In this document: piece by piece, positions 56,151 through 64,000 of the stretch
How positions within the stretch are numbered: the stretch's first letter is position 1
Layout: each line of letters starts with the position of its first letter
Translations under genes and position numbers: made by a program
From: Aquila chrysaetos chrysaetos
Taxonomy: Eukaryota > Chordata > Aves > Accipitriformes > Accipitridae
Direction: 5' to 3'
DNA: 64,000 nt
NCBI RefSeq assembly: GCF_900496995.4
Contig: NC_044014.1
Coordinates: 15,464,501 to 15,528,500 of the forward strand
The notes under the pieces: model-generated
What the model saw: the letters and a program-made list of their open reading frames with translations, nothing else
What the model was told of the DNA's origin: nothing
Database searches by the model: none

Positions 56151-56389
56151 CAGGCAGATCGCTGTGCCGTGCCAGGGGGAACAAGAGCCCGGCCAGGCTG
56201 TGGAGGGAACTGGAGCTGTGCATGCCAGTGAGCAGGGCAGGGGGCTTTGCTGCCAAGAGGTCTGTGATCACAGCCTTTCCCCTTCTTTCCAATGGGTGTT
56301 GTGGGTCTGATGTGATCAATGCTCTAAAATACATAGTTATAGCCTAGCTGCATGGAGGCAGATCAGTGGTGGCTTTTCTGGTCCTAAAT

Positions 56390-56480
56390 TTGGTGTTGTG
56401 TTGATTAACAAGATCTAGGTCTGAATAAACAGGCAGTTTATTATTGAGGCCAATGACATGAGAGGAAGGAGTCAGGTATA
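56390..56480. promoter_or_regulatory. Small AT-rich island
   Basis: GTTGATTAACAAGATC and GAATAAACAGGCAGTTTATTATTGAGG are palindrome-like HNF1/forkhead-type cores. The block is short and only weakly set off from its flanks. Confidence 0.25.
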
Positions 56481-56804
56481 ACTACAGCAGAGAGATCAAA
56501 CAGCAAAAAATAGTCACTATTCAGAGCCAGCCCAGGAGCTGGATTCAAACCTCATCACATCGCATCTGACACCTATGAGCTTGGTAAGGGCTCAGCTACA
56601 ACCCCCCAGCAGATGGGGGGGGACCCTCCAGCAGATGCAGAAGCATCTCTGTAAGGTTGCTTGTCATCAGAAACAAATCAGTTGGTACCCACTGGGCACA
56701 GGAGGGCTCCTGCCCCAAAAAAGCAAAGCTCCCAGGCTGGCCTGGAAACAAGTGCATCACAAGAGGCAGCCCTGGACAGGGTGAAAAAGGGCATTTAGAG
56801 TCAG

Positions 56805-57110
56805 TGGTTACCAAGGAATCATAATAACATTCAGTTTGTTAATTAATTAATGATAGTTAAGCCAGGATGTTGCATTTTTTTAATTTATTTTTAAAATAGC
56901 CTCTGCACCCCAGGCTAGTCTGCTCCCAGAGCATCAGAGGGCTGGCCTGATAAACCTGCAGACTCACATGATGGACGTGACCTAAGAACCGGCTTTGATG
57001 GCTTTGCACTAAATCACAAATGCATGGGGATGTCAGAGCCTGATTTTTGTGTGTGTTTGGTTCCTTAACCTGTCTGAACCCCATTAAACCTGATTGAGGC
57101 TAATATGGGG
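56805..57110. promoter_or_regulatory. AT-rich island with repeated TTAAT
   Basis: GTTTGTTAATTAATTAATGATAG is followed by TTTTTTAATTTATTTTTAAAAT. The repeats could be low-complexity rather than a conserved element. The segment after 56990 (CACTAAATCACAAATGC, CCATTAAACCTGATTGAGGC) looks more element-like. Confidence 0.3.
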
Positions 57111-57159
57111 CAGATCCACTCGAAATGTCTTACAGTGGCCTGGGGTCTCCCCAGTCAGT

Positions 57160-57370
57160 CTCGTCTCTGTTTGATTTCTTGCTGCCTGGGAGCCCCCCAG
57201 CATCTGTAATTGAATGTAAGAGCTTCTGTCCAGGGGAGCGGCGCTGCATTAATCACTGCAACCTGGCAGAGCCAGGCCGATAGATCTTCCCAGCACGTAA
57301 AATAACTCATGTTAATCATTGCTTGTGATTTATCCCCTTCTCTGTCTCGTACATGAATTATTCAGGGCGG
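57160..57370. promoter_or_regulatory. Candidate conserved noncoding element
   Basis: CTGTAATTGAATGTAAG, GCATTAATCACTGC, GTAAAATAACTCATGTTAATC, GTGATTTATCCCC and CATGAATTATTCAGGG are evenly spaced over 200 bp, with no repeats and no frame. Confidence 0.5.
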
Positions 57371-57539
57371 TGCTGGGGGAAGCTGGGGCAAGGAAAGCCA
57401 CAAGAAAGTCCCGTGGCTGGCGCAGGCGGCCCCTCTCCCCTGGCTGGGAGGGCAGAGCAGGATGCGGTGGGGCTCTCCCTCCGGCCCTCGGCATGTCCAG
57501 GCTGCAGGAGGTGCTTGGCCAGTGTCTTCGCTCTCACAG

Positions 57540-57925
57540 GGGCCACTGGAAATTAATTGCACGGTCGACAGCCATGTGTTGAACTCTCCAAGCATCTCCA
57601 CCTGGGCTTCTTGGGACAGGCTGTCCTCCCATCTGTCTTCGTGCTGGCTGCAGGGCTGTGTCCGTCATTGGCGCCGCATTTGTTTTGCTGTGGGTATTTT
57701 TCTTTAGCCCCAATTATGCTCAGGCTTACACCAAAACAAACAAGCCCTGGGACTTGGAGGTACCTGGCTGGCTCAGACAGGCTGGTGCCACGGCGGGCCC
57801 CGAGGCTGATAAAGGACCCATGGTGTCGCTGCGCTGGAGTCTGGGCTTGCAAAATGTGACATGGTTTCTCTTGACAATTAATCACTGGGGAATGAGCGGC
57901 ATCAATTAATAGGCAATTTTAGGTC
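57540..57925. promoter_or_regulatory. Candidate conserved noncoding element, about 385 bp
   Basis: GGAAATTAATTGCACGG, TCATTGGCGCCGCATTTG, CCCAATTATGCTC, GACAATTAATCAC and CATCAATTAATAGGCAATTTTAGG occur along the block. The GTCATTGGCGC and GCTGATAAAGG strings add CCAAT/GATA-like sites. It lies 170 bp from the preceding block, so the two may form one composite enhancer. Confidence 0.5.
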
Positions 57926-60900
57926 AGGGTTTCCGGGCCGGGCTCCTTTTGGCCCTCTCTCCACTGCAAGGATGGGCATCCCCATTGCAGCGCCTGGATG
58001 CAAAGCCCGGAGGGAGATGGTGGATGAAGGTGCGGGTTGATCCCCCAGTGATGGCAGCCGAGGGGGTTATCTCCCTGGGCAAGTGGGAATATTAGCAGCA
58101 AAACCTGAGATGGGGAAAATGGACCCAGCTGGGGTGAGGACATGACCAGCCCTGCACTTACACTGCCATCTGTGCCCCAGCCAGGCTGGCAGCAGGTGTC
58201 CAGTCTGAGCCATGGGGTGTTTTGGAACCTGGATGCTTTCAGGGACTCAGTTCCCTGCGTGGCCCTGTGTGGGTGTAGAAGCAAGGGCTGCTGGCTTTGG
58301 ATTTAGAGGTGAATTGAGATGCCTCTAGTGCCAGGAAATGCAAATATTTCTGGTCCATGCTTGCTTTAGGAAAGGTAGCAGTGAGGTGGCTGCTTACAAC
58401 ACTTAATGGGGAAACTGAGGCACCGAAGCAGCTTTCCTAAGACCGAAAAACCCCTGATGAAAAGGAGGCCTCCCAGCCACACTGCATAGCAGAGGTGCAG
58501 CTCCTGGGGCATCCCTAGCCCTCTCCAGCAAAGCAGGTGGGTTGAAGGATAGAGATGCACATTCGCCTGCCCTCCAGCCACAAACCACATCCCACTGCAG
58601 CATGGCTGCCCAGAATCTCCAGTGAGCGCCGATCCGGGAGCTCCGAAACAGTTCAGTGGAGGAGTACGGGATGGGAGAGTAATTCAATGCTCTGAGTGTC
58701 CAGAAGAGATCCTGCTAGAAATACCCATCTGACACTGCTTGAGATAAAGCAGGGGAGGCGGCTTTACTTTAGCTTATCGGACACATTTCCTCTAGAGAGA
58801 TCTCCATCAGCTCAGGGAGGAAACTACTGAGCTTTTGTGTTTTGGTGCCTTTTTTCCTTTTGAAAATTTTCAAGAGGAACAAAGATGGTTGGGAAAAAAA
58901 TGTTTCACTTGGTCCTTATTTTGTTGGTGAGAAAGTTTTAAATCAGAGAGGTTTTGACTCTCTTTTCTTTTAGTACCAGATAGAGAAGATTTTTTTTTTT
59001 CCCCCACAACTGAGACGAAGTAAAAAATACTGCCTGGAGAATGAGGTGGAAGAGAAATTTTTAAGTTGAAGAAGAACAAGTGACATGCTTGGAAAGCTGT
59101 ATTTTTCATAATTATCCAATTGAGACAAAGAGAAGTGCAAGCACAACATGGGAATTTCCCCCACTACTTCAAAGCTGATTTAATGAAATTCCATTTTTCA
59201 GGGAAAGAAACAGCTCATCAGAAAGCATTTGCAGACATCCCCATCCCTGGGACCTGACCCCATCCTCAGGACCTGACCCCCTGCCTCCCACCCAGACTCT
59301 TTCCCTGTGCTGGGGAGGTGCAAAAGGACATTGCGAATGCCCTCACCCCATGAAGACCGGCAGGGGCTTTGCTTGACCTTGCCTGTCATGCAAACTGCTT
59401 CATTCCCTGCATCTGCTGTCACCAGTCGTTGCTGGGCAGGTTTTGGGGTTTCAGTGCCCTCCAGCTCCCCCAGTCCCATTGCTGCAGGAGAGAAGTGGCT
59501 ACCAGCCTGGCTCTCTTCCCCAGGGACACATTGAGGTACTGGGGCTCTCAGCAGGGTCCTCCCCTCCAGAGCATCTCCTCCTGAGGATGTGGGGACGCCC
59601 ATCTCCCCCACCTTCCAGCACCCCTCTGCCCCTCACCAGCCCCAGATATGCACACAGTGGGGCACATGAGTGGGATGCTGCGGTGCCAGGTAGGATGGCT
59701 GCTTGCCTGGCACAAGCCCAGGGAGCTGTCATCTCGCTGCTGCCATGCTGCTAAGCATCAGGTGTTCAGCATCAGTGTCCCAAAAACCCTCAGCAGATTC
59801 AGGGGATCCACCCTGTAAGCTGCAAGCATGAGCAAATGTGTCGTGGTGCACCAGTGTCTCATAAAAAATTCTGCAAGGCTGCGAGCACGTTAAGTACCAG
59901 TTTTGGTACGCCAGCATGCGGGGACTAGACCCTGGGGAGCACAGCCAGCCAGCCCTCAGGAGCTGGAATTGCCTTCATCCGTTTGACCTTCCAGCTCCTT
60001 TTATCATGTTTTCTGAAAACTGTTACCACTTGCTAGTGTTTTGCAAGTGCCCCTTTGCACCCTTGGTCTGGGAAAGGCAGCCCTGGCATGATGCTCTCCC
60101 CGCTGATGTATCCTAGAACCACTTTCATTCATTTTCCTTCAATTTTTTCTCCAAATCCCTGCTCCGTTTCAGTGAGGAGACACTTCTCCATTCTCCCAGG
60201 TGTTCTGCTCTCATTTTCCACTCCATGTTAACCAGTCCCAGCCTTTGCTGAACATGAGGTTTGAGTTTGCTGGTAGTCATAGGGCATTTCCCCATGGCCC
60301 TGGCACTTGGGACCATGATGGCCTCAGGGGGTCCAATGGGCAACAGGCAGGTAAAACAGGCACTGGTCAAACACAGCAGTCTGGAAGGAGGCATCAGCAG
60401 GAGAAACAGCCATTGCTACTGAGTGGGTAGGGCCTGGGATGTGCTGGCGCAATGGTGATCTGGGCCCCTTGCCAGCCTGGCAGCAGCATTAAGTCCTTGG
60501 AAAGTGAAGTTTCCAGGATCTTGGTGACCTTCAGTGCCCAGCAGTGCTGGGTGTGTGGCCAGGGTGGGTAGCGTGTTAGGTAGCTGATTGGGATGGTGAT
60601 GGATGGGCAAGGTTTTTGGGGCTTATTAATTTCCTGGCAGGGATCAGCTTGTCACATCCTATAATGCAATCAAAGTGGTAACACATCTCGCTCAGGGAAC
60701 ACAAGGAGCACTCAACTGGGAGGTGGAGTGCTCAATCGGGAGCCAGAGCACTGCCTTGCATCATCCTCTAGCTGATAAAAACTCCCCACTGCTGTGAGAG
60801 TTTAATCCTGCTAAATGCTGAGCACCTGGGGCACAGCTCAGCCTTGGCCCCATAACCCTCAGCAGGGGCACAGCTCCTGTTTGGCTGATTTCTCCTGGCT

Positions 60901-61650
60901 GCCCAGCAAAAGGTGGCTGTGCAGGGGATGCTAGAGCTTAGCTTAGTGCTGCCTTGAAACCCCACCATCCCTGGCTGCAATTGTCTTGGGAAGCCTCTGT
61001 CCTCTGAAAGTCTGGATGGGCTGGACAGGGCTGCAGCGGGGGGTCAGGACGGATGAGCTCATGCTCCCTCCTGGCCTGAAACTCCCCAAATCCCCAACCT
61101 CCTCTCCAAGAAGCTGCTGCTTCCCATCCTCCAAAGAAATGGGAGAGCATGGAAACAAAACGATTTAAAAAAAAAAAAAAAGCCACCGTGGTGACAAACA
61201 GGAGCAGCATGGCTGTGCGCCAAGGCACCGCTCACCCACCCCGGGGGACAAGGTTGGGGGGATGGATGGACAGACTGACGCATGCGTGTCCCCTCTGGCT
61301 GGGCCTGTGGAGGGGGGAGCCCAGCTTTTCTGGCTGCAGCATTGTTCTGCAGGACCTGAATAAACACCCAGCCTGGGGCACCCAGGCAAAGGGCACGTTT
61401 CCCTCCTAGTGCCCAGAGCCTTCAAGGAAACCCCTTGTGTGCCTGCCTTCAGTTGACCCTCGGAAACCACCTCTGCTCCTTGCAGCCAGTGGTGCCTGCA
61501 GCAGCACCGCAGGTCCCTTGCTGTTGGGAGAGGGTGGGACAGGACTGTCCTCCAGCTCCTGTGCAGACATCTGGTGCATGGTCTTCTCTGAGAGAGCCAA
61601 GATCCCTCATCTGCTTCTTCAGAGCCTAAACCCTGCACAAGTGTGGGTGT
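57926..61650. other. Intergenic, no gene seen
   Basis: There is an AT-rich but low-complexity stretch at 58850-59190 with a T-run near 58991-59000. A small TTATTAATTTCC/AATGCAATCAAAG island lies at 60615-60690, and an A15 homopolymer at about 61167-61181. No exon is recognised. Confidence 0.5.
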
Positions 61651-61654
61651 GCTT

Positions 61655-61785
61655 GAGAAGTACTTTAATTTACCCTTTTAATATGAATATTATTCAATAG
61701 TAATGATTTGATAACTATTTGGTTATTAATACTGCTTGTTTGCTACCATTGATTGCTTTGGTTTGATGTTACTTACAGTCAATGG
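61655..61785. promoter_or_regulatory. Candidate conserved noncoding element
   Basis: CTTTAATTTACCC, TTTTAATATGAATATTATTC, AATAGTAATGATTTG, GGTTATTAATACTGC and CCATTGATTGCTTTGG are clustered in 130 bp of strongly AT-rich DNA bounded sharply by GC-rich sequence. Confidence 0.45.
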
Positions 61786-63890
61786 GGGGCTGAGGGCAGG
61801 CTCAGTCACCCCACAGCAAGCTGCAGCATCCCAAACGAGGGGAGAGATGCTCAGCAGTGGCTCTCCCCAGGTGGGACAGGTCTGGGAAGATGCCACTCCC
61901 TGGGCTCATGCAAGCAGACAAAGTTTGAAACCTGCTGGTTTTGTGGCCAGCTCTGGCTGGGGGCTGTGGCTGCCCTACAGAGCTGCACCTCTCTGCTTTT
62001 GGGAGACTTTCTGTCTTTGAGCCCACCCATCAGCCGCTCCAGTGGGTCCAGGGCTTGGTTGGGACCCACTGGGCTCTCGCGTCCTGGGGATGCTCTAACA
62101 GCACCAAGCAAGGGGGAGCCGGCTTCTTGCACTGGGCACAGAGCCTGGAGCTGGCACATTCCCCAGCTCAGCACGGGGCTCTAGCTTTGCCTGCTGAGGC
62201 TTTCGCGGGTGCAGCAGCATCTGATGGGCCCAGGACAGGGCCTGGGTCAGTCCGGGAGGGCAATGGGACAAGGATCCTGCAATGTCCAGGGATGCTGCTG
62301 TTCCACAGGGCAGCGAAGGACTTGGTACAACCAGCTCCAGAGGCACCAGCAAGCAGGACTTGCCAGAACAGAGGTGATGTCAGGGATATAATTTTCCCCT
62401 ACCATTCACAATTTTTCACCTGAGCATGTCAGTGCTTGGAAGCATCTGCATCCCTCATTTCATTCCATGCTGAATCAGATCTTGCCCCTGGGTAGGAAAG
62501 AGCTGCTCCCCACCCAGTCTGCTTTGCTGTGCTGCACTGGTATCGCCTGGAGAAGACAATGCTTTTCTCCCTGGCACAGAAGTTGGGGAGTGGAGGCTCC
62601 TGGCCAGGGAGCAGGTTAGCAGCCCGCTTTATGTCTGTTATCCAAAGCACTGAAAGGGCTGCAAATGAACTAAGTGAGAGACTAAGTAAATAAAGGATTG
62701 ACCTTCCACCCCAGGGGCCAGAGGGCAGCTACAAACTAGTGCTAATGTGAAATAGAGAGCCAAACTTTGCAGGCTCTGGAGGAATTTGCCCTGGAAGCAT
62801 CAAAGGCGGCAAAGGATTTGTGTATCACCCTGTTTGCATCAACATGGGGATGATGGCCCTGCCACCCAGAGGACCAAGGTCTGGGAGGGATGGTGTGTCC
62901 GCTCAAGGGCTGAAGAAGGAGAGGGCTACAGGGAAACCCCTGACTTGGAGGGTCTGGGGCTGACTGGGGCTGCTCACGCTTTCAGCATGGTGCCCCGTGG
63001 GCGGCTTGGCACAAGCAAGTTGCTGCGTTTCACACAGTGTCCTGCAAAGTCATCGTGGGGCTGCTGTGTGCCCTGCAGATGGATGGACCTGGAAGCTGGT
63101 GCTTTTCTGTTAACCTGTGGGCACTGGGAGCGGGGACTGCTGGAAAAACTTGGGCTGTGCAGTACGGAGTTTTCAAATGACTTTCTAAAAAGGGGCCACA
63201 TCTAAATGTCTCAGGCTGGGCAGCCAACTTCCCCAGTTACTTTTGACCATATACAAATGGGCACATGGCTGACAGTCATCCAATAGAGGCAGAAGACCAT
63301 GAGGGATGGATGGGTCAATAGGACATGGCAGATGGACACAGCCACTGGACAGAGGAAGACAAGCAGATAAAGGTGAGAGGTGGAGATCAGCAGAGGAGAG
63401 CTAAGGTTTGATGGGGGTATTTTGTTCTGACTGAGGGAAGTTGGACTGAGGGATGGCTTTTGTTGTTGCTTTTCTTGGTCTTGCATTGGGAGAGAGGTGA
63501 GGCTCTGCCCATTACTAATAGCTGAATATGCGTGGGCTGGCACAGAGCACTTCTGATGAGCCCACAGGGCCCCCAAATGCTGGGTAATGCATGGCTGATA
63601 GCCAGGCACAAATTCAACCACAGGATCATGATACTGTGCATGAACCTCCCTAGGCCTGCTGCTTTATGATGTCCTGTGAGTGATTTACACCCTGTTAGCA
63701 GCTAACCGATCTGTGTGTTACCTACAGCACAACCAGACCCTCTGAGCTACTTAGGGCTCCACTTGCCATTTCAGTTGATCCCTGGGAACGGCTCTTCCTC
63801 CCTTGCAACTGATGCCACAGTACTGCGCTTGCCTTCCCCCTGGTGCAAAAAAATGCCCAATCCCCCAAAGCACCCTGTTAAGAACTTCCA
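61786..63890. other. Intergenic, no gene seen
   Basis: Nothing coding is recognised. An AATAAA at 62690-62695 and several short frames have no supporting context. Confidence 0.5.
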
Positions 63891-64000
63891 CATCTCATTG
63901 AGCTGTTATTAATAGGGGATTGTCTGGTGTCACAGCACAGGCATAAAATACATTAACATTATCACATAATCTTATTTAGCAAACACTTGTGTTGCTTCGC
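63890..64000. promoter_or_regulatory. AT-rich island at the window edge
   Basis: GCTGTTATTAATAGG, GCATAAAATACATTAACATTATC and ACATAATCTTATTTAGC run off the end of the window. It resembles the preceding islands and is probably truncated. Confidence 0.3.

Noticed and set aside
43151-64000. TLX1 or other homeobox coding exon in the right half
   Set aside because: I looked for homeodomain-like coding sequence (WFQNRR-type) in the listed frames and found none. TLX1 is expected beyond the window.

Overview
This is a eukaryotic, vertebrate and almost certainly avian genomic window. It has compact GC-rich genes with GT-AG introns, very few interspersed repeats, and one clear CR1 LINE 3' end (34766 to about 34962, antisense) carrying the ATTCTATG-type terminal repeat typical of bird genomes. 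The gene order LZTS2(+), PDZD7(-), SFXN3(+), KAZALD1(+) matches human 10q24.31. There the next genes are TLX1 and LBX1, so the gene-free right half should be the left flank of the TLX1/LBX1 regulatory landscape. That last point is inferred from synteny, because no TLX1 exon lies in the window.

Layout. 1-960: no gene recognised. 960-7.9 kb: LZTS2, with a CpG-island promoter, one or two noncoding 5' exons and four coding exons (631 aa if a 2-nt frame disruption at 5364-5365 is discounted). 7.8-15.1 kb: PDZD7 on the minus strand, 16 coding exons and 907 aa, tail-to-tail with LZTS2 and with apparently overlapping 3' ends. 15.1-18.2 kb: a CpG-rich divergent promoter interval shared by PDZD7 and SFXN3, containing about 600 bp of alternating purine-pyrimidine (ACGC/CACG) sequence. 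18.2-22.6 kb: SFXN3, ten coding exons, 322 aa. 22.6-28.6 kb: intergenic, with three AT-rich, homeodomain-site-rich candidate conserved noncoding elements. 28.6-35.5 kb: KAZALD1, with a CpG-island promoter, a noncoding exon, four coding exons (298 aa) and a CR1 fragment just after the coding region. 35.5-64 kb: no protein-coding gene supported. Instead there are repeated islands of 100-300 bp rich in TAAT, ATTA and ATAAA cores, set in otherwise GC-richer, repeat-poor DNA.

Roles. LZTS2 is a centrosomal/midbody leucine-zipper protein that restrains beta-catenin. PDZD7 is a three-PDZ scaffold of the stereociliary ankle-link (Usher 2) complex. SFXN3 is a mitochondrial inner-membrane amino-acid carrier of the sideroflexin family. 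KAZALD1 is a secreted IGFBP-Kazal-Ig protein. They do not form a pathway; the cluster is a conserved synteny block.

I reconstructed all four genes exon by exon with phase bookkeeping. PDZD7, SFXN3 and KAZALD1 are fully open; LZTS2 has one break. I found no CRISPR array, bacterial operon, viral gene or previously undescribed protein system. The most interesting features are the LZTS2 frame break, the alternating-dinucleotide tract between two divergent promoters, the overlapping LZTS2/PDZD7 3' ends, the short PDZD7 C-terminus, and the series of candidate regulatory elements leading toward TLX1.
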